Assembly (NCBI GenBank): GCA_023249405.1
Contig: JAHFCR010000015.1
Location: 1 to 59,113 of the forward strand
Reading direction: 5' to 3'
From: Peptococcaceae bacterium
GTDB lineage: Bacteria; Bacillota; DSM-12270; Thermacetogeniales; Thermacetogeniaceae
DNA length: 59,113 bases
Position numbers and translations under genes: made by a program. Positions 24,359-32,973 of the stretch are shown one piece after another (position 1 is the first letter of the stretch; each line of letters starts with the position of its first letter). The notes below the pieces were generated by a model, which worked only from the letters and a program-made list of their open reading frames with translations, made no database searches and was not told the DNA's origin.

Positions 24359-25144
24359 TTACTCAGACTGCTGGGCATGCTTGCGCCGGGCGATGAGGGC
24401 TGCTCCCAGAGCGCCCACGATCTGCGGTTCCGGGGGGACAGCGATCTTGGCGCCCAATTGCTCGGATAGCGCCCGGACGACTCCCTGGTTCTTGGCCACG
24501 CCGCCGGTCATCATCACTCCATTGGCCAGGCCGAGACGGTTGGCCAGGCCTGCGGTGCGCTCGGCGATGGAGTGATGCAGGCCACGGACGATCTCCGGAC
24601 GCGGTACTCCTTGGGCGATCAGGGAGACCACCTCTGATTCCGCAAAAACCGTACACATGCTGCTGATTTGGGCTGCCCTACCAGCCTGCAGGTCCTCCTG
24701 CCCCAATTGCTCAATGCCCAGTTCCAGTCGTTGCGCCATCACTTCCAGAAAGCGCCCGGTACCGGCAGCACATTTGTCGTTCATCAGAAAATCGACCACG
24801 TTACCTTGGGCATCGACTCTGATTACCTTGCTGTCCTGCCCACCGATATCGATTATCGTCCTCACATCCGGTGAAAAAAAAGCGGCGCCCCGTCCGTGGC
24901 AGGAGATCTCGGTGACCTGGCTGTTGGCAAAAGGCACGCTCATCCGCCCATATCCAGTGGCGATCACCGCATCCACATCGCCCTCTGTTAATCCGGCCTG
25001 CTCCAGGGCCTGTCCGAAGGCGCGCCCGGCCGCAGTCTGCGCCTTGACTCCGGTATTGATGATGACGTAGGCCAGAACCTGGTCGTCTTGCATTACCACT
25101 GCATCCGTCGACAGCGAGCCCACATCGATCCCTGCCGTAATCAT
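24359..25144 (-). CDS. 2-hydroxyacyl-CoA dehydratase activator-type ATPase
   Basis: A 261-residue ASKHA ATPase of the HgdC/BcrAD/BadFG family. The phosphate-binding start is GIDVGSLSTDAVVM, with IIDIGGQDSKVI and MMTGGVAKNQGVV. The two cysteines that bridge a [4Fe-4S] cluster between subunits are in NDKCAAGTGRFLEVM and SSMCTVFAESEVV. Such activators use ATP to push one electron into a dehydratase or benzoyl-CoA-reductase-like partner. No partner subunits are encoded next to it. It is flanked by tRNA-Sec and a CBS-ACT gene, so it is an orphan activator. Confidence 0.92.
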   Translation of the reverse strand: MITAGIDVGSLSTDAVVMQDDQVLAYVIINTGVKAQTAAGRAFGQALEQAGLTEGDVDAVIATGYGRMSVPFANSQVTEISCHGRGAAFFSPDVRTIIDIGGQDSKVIRVDAQGNVVDFLMNDKCAAGTGRFLEVMAQRLELGIEQLGQEDLQAGRAAQISSMCTVFAESEVVSLIAQGVPRPEIVRGLHHSIAERTAGLANRLGLANGVMMTGGVAKNQGVVRALSEQLGAKIAVPPEPQIVGALGAALIARRKHAQQSE

Positions 25145-25262
25145 GCCCTGATCACATCCCAGCTTATTTTTTCGCCTTCATCTCATAGAAAAACATACGG
25201 CGCGCATTTGATAATAGGGCAGCGCGCCAGGTTCGAACAATAAAAGGTTTGTGCCTTATAAG

Positions 25263-25907
25263 CTAGTTGCTCTCCCGCCCCCGCCAAGATACCGATTCAA
25301 CGGTCAGGCCCTGTTTTGCCAGATCATCCACAATCCTGCCGGCCTCTTCGTTTCTGAGTTGAATAACCAGCATCCCCTTATGAAAAACCGCAATGTGGGA
25401 TATGTCGCCATTATTTTTATAGATGGTGTCTACGATCTTAGCCAGAGTTCCCGGTTTGTCCTCGACCTTCAGGTTGAGGCGGGTACCCGGTTCATCCAGG
25501 CCCATGATCTCGATGAAAGCGTCGAAAATATTGCTCTCAGTGATGATTCCCACCAGTTTGTCGTTCTCCACCACGGGAAGGGCGCCGATGTTGTGCTCGC
25601 GCATCAGCAAGGCAGCCTCCTCCAGGTAGGCGTCCGGTTTGATGGTGATCAGCTTCTGTCTCTTGATGGCCTTGTCGATGGTCATTTTGGAAAGCAGGTA
25701 ATTAATTTCAAAAATACTCAGCGAGGTCGCCGGTGAGGGGGACACCTCTCTCAGATCGCGCTCGGTCATGATCCCCACCAGTTTGCCCTTGTCCACCACC
25801 GGTAGACGCCTGATCTTGTTCTCCCGCAGCAGGACGAAGGCATCGGCGATATTGTTCTGCGGGGTGATGGTCACTGGATCCGGTGTCATGTGGTCGCGCA
25901 CCAACAT
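25263..25907 (-). CDS. CBS-CBS-ACT domain protein (AcuB-like)
   Basis: A 214-residue protein: two CBS domains (about 1-65 and 75-135, MTPDPVTITPQNNIADA and LITIKPDAYLEEAALLM), then an ACT domain (about 142-210, LNLKVEDKPGTLAKIVDTIYKNN). CBS pairs bind adenine nucleotides and ACT domains bind amino acids, so it looks like a sensor of energy and amino-acid status. AAAGGAG lies 9 bases before the ATG. It is just downstream of the liv transporter and in the same direction, though a 135-base gap argues for its own promoter. It resembles AcuB of Bacillus; no acuA or acuC is near. Confidence 0.85.
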   Translation of the reverse strand: MLVRDHMTPDPVTITPQNNIADAFVLLRENKIRRLPVVDKGKLVGIMTERDLREVSPSPATSLSIFEINYLLSKMTIDKAIKRQKLITIKPDAYLEEAALLMREHNIGALPVVENDKLVGIITESNIFDAFIEIMGLDEPGTRLNLKVEDKPGTLAKIVDTIYKNNGDISHIAVFHKGMLVIQLRNEEAGRIVDDLAKQGLTVESVSWRGRESN

Positions 25908-26042
25908 TTTACCCCACTCCTTTCAATGATCGCTTCACTGATCTATTGCTAGTTTACCTGTGCTCTTGCAAATTTATTATATACCCGTAGCAATGCCCAG
26001 GTGCCGCTAATGATCTATGAACCCCGTCAATGTCGTATAACT

Positions 26043-26756
26043 CTAAGCGATCTCTCCCAGATAGGCTGTGCGCACGCGCTCATCTGACCGTAGCGTCTCC
26101 GAAGGTCCGGAAATGATGATCTGGCCGGTCTCCAACACGTAACCCCGGTGGGCGACCTGCAAAGCCATGAAGGCGTTCTGCTCTACCAGCAGGACGGTAG
26201 TACCCAGCTTGTTGATGCTGGAGATGATGTTGAAGATCTCTTCCACCAGGATCGGGGACAGGCCCATGGACGGTTCATCCAGCAGCAATATTTCCGGCTT
26301 GGCCATCAGCCCGCGTCCAATTGCCAGCATCTGCTGCTCGCCGCCGGAGAGGGTGGACCCCTGCTGCTTGGCTCGTTCCTTGAGTCTGGGGAAACGGGTG
26401 AAGACCTCTTCCAGAGATTCCTGGATGCCCACCCTGTCACTACGGATATAAGCGCCCATCATTAAATTTTCCAGCACTGTCAGGTTACCGATGATCTTGC
26501 GGCCCTCGGGCACGTGAGAGATGCCCATTTTGACGATCTGGTGCGCCTTCATATTGGTGATCGGTTTGCCGTTGAAGACGATCTGGCCATTCTGGACTCT
26601 CTCCAACGAAGAGATGCTCCGCAGGGTAGTGGTCTTGCCAGCTCCGTTAGCGCCGATCAGGGTGACGATCTCCCCCTTTTCTACCTCGAAAGAGATGCCG
26701 TGCAGCGCCCGGATATTGCCGTAGGATACCTCCAGGTTCTTGACTTCCAGGATCAT
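26043..26756 (-). CDS. livF: Branched-chain amino-acid ABC transporter ATPase LivF
   Basis: A 237-residue ATPase. Walker A is GANGAGKTT, the signature is LSGGEQQML, Walker B is ILLLDEPSMGL, and the H-loop region is LLVEQNAF. The C-terminus (GYVLETGQIIISGP) is characteristic of LivF. It overlaps livG by 4 bases and is the last gene of livKHMGF. It powers import together with LivG on the cytoplasmic face. Confidence 0.95.
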   Translation of the reverse strand: MILEVKNLEVSYGNIRALHGISFEVEKGEIVTLIGANGAGKTTTLRSISSLERVQNGQIVFNGKPITNMKAHQIVKMGISHVPEGRKIIGNLTVLENLMMGAYIRSDRVGIQESLEEVFTRFPRLKERAKQQGSTLSGGEQQMLAIGRGLMAKPEILLLDEPSMGLSPILVEEIFNIISSINKLGTTVLLVEQNAFMALQVAHRGYVLETGQIIISGPSETLRSDERVRTAYLGEIA

Positions 26757-27523
26757 GCCACAGCACTCCTTCCCAGATAGGCCTCCAGCACTTTCGGATT
26801 GTCACGAATCTCCTGGGGCAGGCCGCTGGCAATAACCTCGCCGAAGTCCACCACCACCAGCCGATCGCAGATCGGCATGACTAAGCCCATCTGGTGCTCG
26901 ATCAATAGCACCGTGAGATCGAATTTCTCCTTCACGAACCGCAGCAGATCGACCATCCGTCCAACCTCTGCCGGGTTCATGCCCGCCGCCGGCTCGTCCA
27001 GCAATAATAAATCCGGCTTTACCGCCAACGCCCTAGCGATCTCCAACCGGCGCTGGGCACCGTAAGGAAGGCCGTTGGCCTTGATGTACGCCTTATCTTC
27101 AAGCCCGAGGGTGGCCAGTATGTCCAAGGCCTGATCGGTCAGCTCCGCCTCTCTGGCAATAAAACGGGGCGTGTGCAGGATGGAGTCCACCAGGTTATAG
27201 CCCGCCCGCGGGTGAAACCCGATGCGGACGTTGTCCAGCACCGAGATCTGCGGAAACAGCCGGATATTCTGGAAAGTGCGGGCAATGCCCTGTTGCGCCA
27301 CCTGAAACGGCCTCAGGCCATTCATCAGCTTGCCCTTAAAGGTGATCGTTCCGTCCGTGGGTGCGTAGTAGCCGGAAAGCATGTTGAAGATGGTGGTCTT
27401 ACCGGCTCCGTTTGGCCCAATGACGCCGACGATCTCCCCGGTCTCGATCTCCAGGTCGAAGTTGTTGACAGCCCGCAGGCCGCCGAAGTTGATGCCCAGG
27501 CTCTTAATCTCCAGCAGCGGCAT
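26753..27523 (-). CDS. livG: Branched-chain amino-acid ABC transporter ATPase LivG
   Basis: A 256-residue ATPase. Walker A is GPNGAGKTTIF, with GIARTFQNIRLFPQISVLDNV typical of LivG, Walker B LLLLDEPAAGMNP and switch LLIEHQMGLVM. AAGGAGG precedes the ATG. The start lies inside the last 20 bases of livM. It forms a heterodimer with LivF beneath the LivH/LivM pore. Confidence 0.95.
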   Translation of the reverse strand: MPLLEIKSLGINFGGLRAVNNFDLEIETGEIVGVIGPNGAGKTTIFNMLSGYYAPTDGTITFKGKLMNGLRPFQVAQQGIARTFQNIRLFPQISVLDNVRIGFHPRAGYNLVDSILHTPRFIAREAELTDQALDILATLGLEDKAYIKANGLPYGAQRRLEIARALAVKPDLLLLDEPAAGMNPAEVGRMVDLLRFVKEKFDLTVLLIEHQMGLVMPICDRLVVVDFGEVIASGLPQEIRDNPKVLEAYLGRSAVA

Positions 27524-28493
27524 GCGTCTTCCTCCTTTTTATCTGTGGCACCAGGCAAGAGGCCTCGATGCCTCCGAATACCCCCTGGGGCCGCATGATG
27601 ATAATCACGATAAGGATGATGGCATAGATCACGCCACGAAAATCATATAAGGGACCCAGCACTAATCTTAAAACTTCCCAGATGAATGCCCAGCCGACGG
27701 CTGTGATCACCGTTCCGGTGAGACTGCCCAAGCCGCCCAGCACCACTACGATCAGGTAGTTGATGGATTCCAGGAAGTTGAAGGAGTCGGGATGCAGGAA
27801 GGGGATGTTGTGAGCATAGAGAGCACCACCCAGGCCAGCCAGAGCGCACCCGATAGTGAAGGCCATGATCTTGGTCCTGGCCGGACTGACTCCCACCACA
27901 TCCGCTGCCGTCTCGTTCTCCCGGATTGCCGTACACGCCCTGCCGTGGGTGGAAAAGATAAAGTTCCGCGCCAGGATGACCGCTATCAGGACCAACACAT
28001 AGTACCATCCAAAGCCCTGAACCTGGGGAACGCCGGTCATCCCCCTGGCCCCTCCCAGGGCTGGGATCAGTTTGTCCGAGTTCTGTAAACCGTTGGTGAC
28101 GATAAAGCCGAAGCCCAGGGTGGCAATGCCCAGGTAATCGGACTTCAAGCGCAGGATCGGCACTCCGATCAGGTAGCCCACCACTCCGGCAACCACCGCG
28201 CCTACAACCAGCGATCCCAGAAAGGCCAAGATTCCGTAGTGCCTGAATGTAAGGTTAAACAGGCCGGCAGCGTAGGCGCCGATGCCGACGAAGGCAGCGT
28301 GGCCAAGTGAAAACTGGCCGGTAAAACCATACATGATGCTCAGGCCGAGGGCGCCGATGGTAACGACCATAGCGTATCTCATGATCTCCTGCCAATAGGG
28401 GCCAACGATCCCGACCATCATCAGCGCTTCAAGTACGGCGTATAATACCAGCACGCTGGCCAGGGCCATTATGACCTGCTTTTTCTTGTCCAA
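27504..28493 (-). CDS. livM: Branched-chain amino-acid ABC transporter permease LivM
   Basis: A 329-residue permease with about 9-10 membrane helices and the family blocks GLSIMYGFTGQFSLGHAAFVGIGAY and RENETAADVVGVSPARTKIMAFTIG. A GTG at 28502 lies within the ribosome site AGGAGGTG, so the TTG at 28493, 8 bases after AGGAGG, is the better start. It follows livH closely and overlaps livG by 20 bases. Confidence 0.92.
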   Translation of the reverse strand: MDKKKQVIMALASVLVLYAVLEALMMVGIVGPYWQEIMRYAMVVTIGALGLSIMYGFTGQFSLGHAAFVGIGAYAAGLFNLTFRHYGILAFLGSLVVGAVVAGVVGYLIGVPILRLKSDYLGIATLGFGFIVTNGLQNSDKLIPALGGARGMTGVPQVQGFGWYYVLVLIAVILARNFIFSTHGRACTAIRENETAADVVGVSPARTKIMAFTIGCALAGLGGALYAHNIPFLHPDSFNFLESINYLIVVVLGGLGSLTGTVITAVGWAFIWEVLRLVLGPLYDFRGVIYAIILIVIIIMRPQGVFGGIEASCLVPQIKRRKTHAAAGD

Positions 28494-28505
28494 TTGCGCC
28501 ACCTC

Positions 28506-29390
28506 CTATATCTTCTCAAGCTCGTTGCGCCCCAAGATCCCCGACGGTCTGATCAGCAGCACGATGATCAGGATAGCAAAGGCAACGGCGTCACGAGCCT
28601 GTGAAGAGATATAGGCTGCCGTCATGATCTCCACCTGCCCCATGATCAGTGCTCCCAGCACCGCTCCCGGGATGATCCCGATGCCTCCAAGCACGGCAGC
28701 GATAAAGGCCTTGAGGCCGGTCATGATCCCCAGGAAGGTCCAAAGCTCCGGGTAGGCAAAGCCGAACAGCACGCCACCCATGCCGGCCAGGGCTGAGCCG
28801 ACGGCAAAGGTAAAGGAGATCGTCTTGTCGACATCGACTCCCATCAGGCGGGCAGCGTCGTGGTTAAAGGAGACGGTACGCATGGCCGCCCCCATCTTCG
28901 TCTTGAAGATCAGGAGTTGCAGCAGCGCCAGGAAGACGACGACGGTGCCCAGGATGATCACCTGAACGATGGTGATCCGGACTCCGCCGATAATCCACGT
29001 TATATCTGGGACCGGTGGGTGAATGACGATATAGTCCGGTCCGAACACGAACTTTAAGCTGGTGAAGTACTCCAGAAAGAAGGATGCGCCAATGGCGCTG
29101 ATCAACGCCGCAATCGGAGCGGCATAACGCAATGGCCGGTAGGCGATGCGCTCATTGAGCACCCCGACAATGGCGCAGACGGCCATGGCCATGACCAGGG
29201 CTAACGGCCAGGGGAGCTTGATGAGGGTGTAGCCGAAGTAACCTGTAAAGGCGCCCACCATGAACACGTCACCGTGGGCAAAGTTGATCAGCTTGATGAT
29301 CCCGTAGACCATGGTGTAACCGAGAGCAATCACAGCATAGACCAGACCCAGTTGGAGACCATTGACGATTTGTTGGATAAAAGATATCAA
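28506..29390 (-). CDS. livH: Branched-chain amino-acid ABC transporter permease LivH
   Basis: A 294-residue permease with about 8 helices. The N-terminus QQIVNGLQLGLVYAVIALGY and YGIIKLINFAHGDVFMVGAF are signature LivH sequences. The start is a TTG at 29390 with GGAGG 7 bases upstream. It lies about 97 bases after livK, and that gap holds a stable hairpin. Confidence 0.93.
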   Translation of the reverse strand: MISFIQQIVNGLQLGLVYAVIALGYTMVYGIIKLINFAHGDVFMVGAFTGYFGYTLIKLPWPLALVMAMAVCAIVGVLNERIAYRPLRYAAPIAALISAIGASFFLEYFTSLKFVFGPDYIVIHPPVPDITWIIGGVRITIVQVIILGTVVVFLALLQLLIFKTKMGAAMRTVSFNHDAARLMGVDVDKTISFTFAVGSALAGMGGVLFGFAYPELWTFLGIMTGLKAFIAAVLGGIGIIPGAVLGALIMGQVEIMTAAYISSQARDAVAFAILIIVLLIRPSGILGRNELEKI

Positions 29391-29430
29391 TTTTACCCCT
29401 CCGTAGGGTGCCGACTGTTTAAAAGCGGAG

Positions 29431-29475
29431 AAAGGGGCCCTGCCGGGTGCCCTTCGGGCGTGGCATTGCCCCTTT
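29431..29475 (-). promoter_or_regulatory. Stable hairpin between livK and livH
   Basis: AAAGGGGC pairs perfectly with GCCCCTTT, with an inner stem capped by a TTCG-like loop (GCCC..GGGC). There is no immediate T run. Hairpins in this place often protect the upstream message, allowing more binding protein than permease. Confidence 0.6.
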
Positions 29476-29487
29476 CCGGTTATTTTG

Positions 29488-30639
29488 CTATGGTTTGATG
29501 CTGGCAGCGAACGTCGATTTCTTGTTCTTGCCGTCGATCTTGAGGATTACAGCAGACTTGATCGGGTTGCCGTCCGCCCCAAAGGAGATCTTGCCGGTAA
29601 CAGTCTGGAAGTCCTTGAGGTTCTGGATGGCGTCCCTGATCTTGGTCGGGTCGGTGGATGCAGCGTTGGTGATGCCTCCCAGCACGAGGTTCGTCGCATC
29701 ATAGGCCAGGGTCCCCAGAGCATCCGGCTTGGAGCCGTAAGCCGTCTGGTAGTCCTTGACCCAACTCTGGACCTGTGGGCTCGGGTCGTCGGCGGAGTAA
29801 TGGTTGGAGAAATAGCCGCCATCCATGGTTGCCCAGTCGAGGTCAGAGGAATCCCAGCCGTCGCCGCCCATGAACACGGCCTTGATGCCCTTGTCCCGGG
29901 CCTGCTTGCCAATCAGACTGACCTTCTGGTAGTAATCGGGCAGGTAGAGGACGTCCGGCTTCAGGGCAGCGATCTTGGTCAACTGCGCCGAGAAGTCGGT
30001 GTCATTCTTGGTGTAGGCCTCGGTGTCCAGCATCTGGCCACCAAGCTTGGTGAAGGACTGGCTGAAGAAGTCCTTGAGGCCCACGCTGTAGTCGTTGCCC
30101 TGGTCGTACAGAGCGGCCGCAGTCTTGGCCTTGAGGTTATTCACGGCAAAGGTAGCGCCCACCGTGCCCTGGAACGGGTCGATGAAGCAGGCACGGAAGG
30201 CATAGGTCTTCCGGTCGGGGTCCATCGTGACCTTGGGGTTGGTGGCGGTCGGGGTGACAAAAGGCACCTTGTACTGTTCGCAGACCACCGAGATGGGGAT
30301 AGTGCAACTGGATGTCACGGAACCGACGATGGCGGAGACCTTGTCCTGGGTGATCAGCTTGGTTGCCACTGCAGTGGCCTGGGTGGCGGTGTTGGCGTCA
30401 TCACCGATCACAGTCTGGATCGTATAGCCGGCCACCGTGTTGTTATGCTCTTTTATCGCCAGCAGGAAGGCGTTTTGGGTGGATGTGCCAAATGTTTTGA
30501 CGTCACCGGTAAGCGGTCCGATAAAGCCGATCTTGATGACCTTCTCGCTTGACTGTGTCTTGGGAGCGCAACCAGAAGCCGCTACCGAAAACATAAAAAG
30601 CACAACCAATAAAAGTGCAACCCACTTCACGTTTTTCAT
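29488..30639 (-). CDS. livK: Branched-chain amino-acid binding lipoprotein LivK
   Basis: A 383-residue extracytoplasmic binding protein. The N-terminal hydrophobic signal ends in the lipobox ASGC with the lipidated C24, so the mature protein is anchored to the outer face of the membrane. The Leu/Ile/Val-binding fold follows (IKIGFIGPLTGDVKTFG; TQDKVSAIVGSVTSSC; PFVTPTATNPKVT; AVFMGGDGWDSSDL). It heads livKHMGF. The ligand could be leucine, isoleucine, valine or another small amide or acid; the family is broad. Confidence 0.93.
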   Translation of the reverse strand: MKNVKWVALLLVVLFMFSVAASGCAPKTQSSEKVIKIGFIGPLTGDVKTFGTSTQNAFLLAIKEHNNTVAGYTIQTVIGDDANTATQATAVATKLITQDKVSAIVGSVTSSCTIPISVVCEQYKVPFVTPTATNPKVTMDPDRKTYAFRACFIDPFQGTVGATFAVNNLKAKTAAALYDQGNDYSVGLKDFFSQSFTKLGGQMLDTEAYTKNDTDFSAQLTKIAALKPDVLYLPDYYQKVSLIGKQARDKGIKAVFMGGDGWDSSDLDWATMDGGYFSNHYSADDPSPQVQSWVKDYQTAYGSKPDALGTLAYDATNLVLGGITNAASTDPTKIRDAIQNLKDFQTVTGKISFGADGNPIKSAVILKIDGKNKKSTFAASIKP

Positions 30640-30736
30640 TAATGATCAAACCCCCTGTAATATTCTCTTGCTCTCCAAACTCTTTTAGAAACCGACAGTT
30701 TCTCAGCCTCACGCGCTACTAGCTTAAAATCACCAC

Positions 30737-30788
30737 GCCAGGCAAGAGTACACGGTATCCCAATGCCGGGTACGTCTTTGTGCCTGGC
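30737..30788. promoter_or_regulatory. Long hairpin between selB and livK
   Basis: GCCAGGCA and TGCCTGGC form the base of a 52-base hairpin; an inner stem pairs GTAC-a-CGG with CCG-g-GTAC. On the plus strand TCCTTTTTA follows, on the minus strand GTGGTGATTTT. It could end selB transcription or act as a livK leader element. It lies in the 348-base gap 30640-30987, where I find no gene and no convincing promoter. Confidence 0.5.
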
Positions 30789-30987
30789 TCCTTTTTAACG
30801 CCTATTCCCTACCTACCAACACCAGTACCATAAGTTGCGCTGTTTCTACAGCACAATATTCCGGCCCCACCCCCTCCTTTCAGCCTTTTCTATTGTCTCC
30901 GAAATATTGCTTTTTAAATTAAGTTATATTCGGCAGCTAAGTATAAATCCCTTTTGCAATTTTGCCTGACTATAATTTTTTTGGCAA

Positions 30988-32880
30988 TTAGAACAGCTTC
31001 CTTTTATCTCCCAGGCGTTTTGTTTTTTTGGTCTGATCAAAATATTCCAACAGGGGTAAACAGTAACGCCGGGATATGCCCAACAGATCCCGCACTTCCG
31101 CCACAGTAACCTCTCCGTGTTCCTGCATGAAGCCCCGCAGCATTTGCCAGGCCTGTCCCACTCCTTCCTTTAAAAAGTAAAGTTCCTCCCCGACTTTCAC
31201 CAATATCTCCTGTTGGAGACAATATTGCAGCAACTCAGGATCCCCAAACAGCACACGCAACTCTTCGACCGGAGGCGGGGCGAAAGGCTGTGCCCGTAGA
31301 ACAAAAAGCGCCTTTTCCAGAACACTCTGCTGCTGCGCTGTCAATTGCACGCTGAAGCCCGACCAGGCCAACGTCTGGCCGGTAATCGCCAGTTTCCGGT
31401 CCGTCACCCATTTGTCGAGCAGGGCCTGGTAAAGCCGGGGGGGAATGGCGCTGAAGATCCGGGAGCGAAGTTCCTCCTTGGGATAACCGTTACGCAGCGG
31501 AAACTGCTGGTGATACTGCCGTAGGGCCGCCTCTACCGCCTGCTCCCAGGATGCTATTAAAGCAACGGTCACTGCGTAGGTCTCGCATCCCAGATCAAAG
31601 AGGAAGATATCCCCCGCATCCCGCATCTCCTCAAGAAACTGACGGACCTCGGCCACGGTAAGGCCGGCCTTACCGGCCAGATCGCCGGGCATGACGGGAC
31701 CGCGCACTGTCTGTAACTCCTCGCCCAGACGGGCGAAGGGACTACCGGATAATTTACGCTCCAACCGCTCCAGCACTTCGTGCCGAAAGCGGCGATGTCT
31801 GAGCCCGCCCACTTCCACGATCTCCCCACCGCCGATGGTAGTTACCGGTGAGTACTGCCTGATCACAAGCCGGTCGTGGACTGCAGCCACTACCGGCTCC
31901 TCCAGTTCGATCTGCGCAAAGGCATCGTCTCCAGGCGATAGCTCGTCATGATTCAGCAATCGTAAGCGCCCCAGGGTCTCTTTGGTGCCCAGGTGAAACC
32001 TCACCCGCTGCCAGTTCTTTAGATTATGAGGCGCCCGCTCCAGTACATGAAGCCAGATGGTCAATCGACGGACCGGGATGAATGCTCCGGGGGCTACCAG
32101 AACCTCTCCCCGCTCCACCTCGCTAACTTCCACGCCGGCCAGGTTCACTGCCACCCGTTGTCCTGCGTAGGCAGCCTCGGTCTTCTTGCCATGCACCTGC
32201 AGGGAGCGTACCCGGCCCTGTACTTCCGAGGGCATGATCGCCAGCGTGTCTCCTAGGCAGATGCTGCCGCTGAACAACGTCCCGGTCAGCACCGTACCAA
32301 AACCAGTGATGGTAAAGATCCGGTCGATCGGCAGGCGGGCGGGGCCAGTCCAGGGCTTGGACTGCACCGCAGCTGCCATCTGCTCAAGGATCCGGCGCAG
32401 TTCATCCAGCCCCTCCCCGGTCACCGAAGAGACGGAAACAATCGGAGCATCCTCAAAGCGAGTCCCGGACAGCAATTCACGCACCTCTTCCTTAACCAGT
32501 TGCAGCCAGTCCTGATCCACCAGGTCGGCCTTGGTGAGGGCCACGATACCCTGCTGCACGTGCAGCAGCTCCAGAATATCCAGGTGCTCCCGGGTTTGGG
32601 GCATCACCCCCTCGTCCGCAGCTACCACGAATAGGACTAGGTCGACGCCGGCGGCACCCGCCAACATATTCTTGACGAACCGTTCGTGCCCGGGCACATC
32701 TACGATCCCGGCCACCATACCATTGCTAAAATATAGAGGGGCAAACCCCAACTCAATGGAAATGCCTCGCTCCTGCTCCTCTTTCAGACGATCGGTATCC
32801 ACACCGGTCAGCACCTTGACCAGTTGGGTCTTGCCGTGATCCACGTGGCCGGCGGTACCAATGATGATGAAGGAGTCCAC
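30988..32880 (-). CDS. selB: Selenocysteine-specific elongation factor SelB
   Basis: A 630-residue GTPase that carries Sec-tRNA to in-frame UGA codons on the ribosome. G1 is [11 protein letters not shown], the switch region is [14 protein letters not shown]3 is [12 protein letters not shown] and G4 is TKAD. Beta-barrel domains II-III follow, then winged-helix repeats at the C-terminus that bind the SECIS hairpin. The GTG at 32880 directly follows the ribosome site GGGGGGAG and starts just before the G domain; the longer frame from 32943 adds unrelated residues. It lies 93 bases after selA, the usual order. Confidence 0.95.
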   Translation of the reverse strand: MDSFIIIGTAGHVDHGKTQLVKVLTGVDTDRLKEEQERGISIELGFAPLYFSNGMVAGIVDVPGHERFVKNMLAGAAGVDLVLFVVAADEGVMPQTREHLDILELLHVQQGIVALTKADLVDQDWLQLVKEEVRELLSGTRFEDAPIVSVSSVTGEGLDELRRILEQMAAAVQSKPWTGPARLPIDRIFTITGFGTVLTGTLFSGSICLGDTLAIMPSEVQGRVRSLQVHGKKTEAAYAGQRVAVNLAGVEVSEVERGEVLVAPGAFIPVRRLTIWLHVLERAPHNLKNWQRVRFHLGTKETLGRLRLLNHDELSPGDDAFAQIELEEPVVAAVHDRLVIRQYSPVTTIGGGEIVEVGGLRHRRFRHEVLERLERKLSGSPFARLGEELQTVRGPVMPGDLAGKAGLTVAEVRQFLEEMRDAGDIFLFDLGCETYAVTVALIASWEQAVEAALRQYHQQFPLRNGYPKEELRSRIFSAIPPRLYQALLDKWVTDRKLAITGQTLAWSGFSVQLTAQQQSVLEKALFVLRAQPFAPPPVEELRVLFGDPELLQYCLQQEILVKVGEELYFLKEGVGQAWQMLRGFMQEHGEVTVAEVRDLLGISRRYCLPLLEYFDQTKKTKRLGDKRKLF

Positions 32881-32973
32881 TCTACTCCCCCCCACAAAAT
32901 CAATCTCTGCTCCACTTTTGGTAGAATAGGGGATAGCTATCATTTTTCAGCCGCTATTAACTAGGCAGCATTA

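Noticed and set aside
29485-30552. A 355-codon plus-strand frame opposite livK
   Set aside because: It is an antisense shadow of a well-defined LivK gene with Gly/Val/Asp-rich composition produced by the complementary codons.
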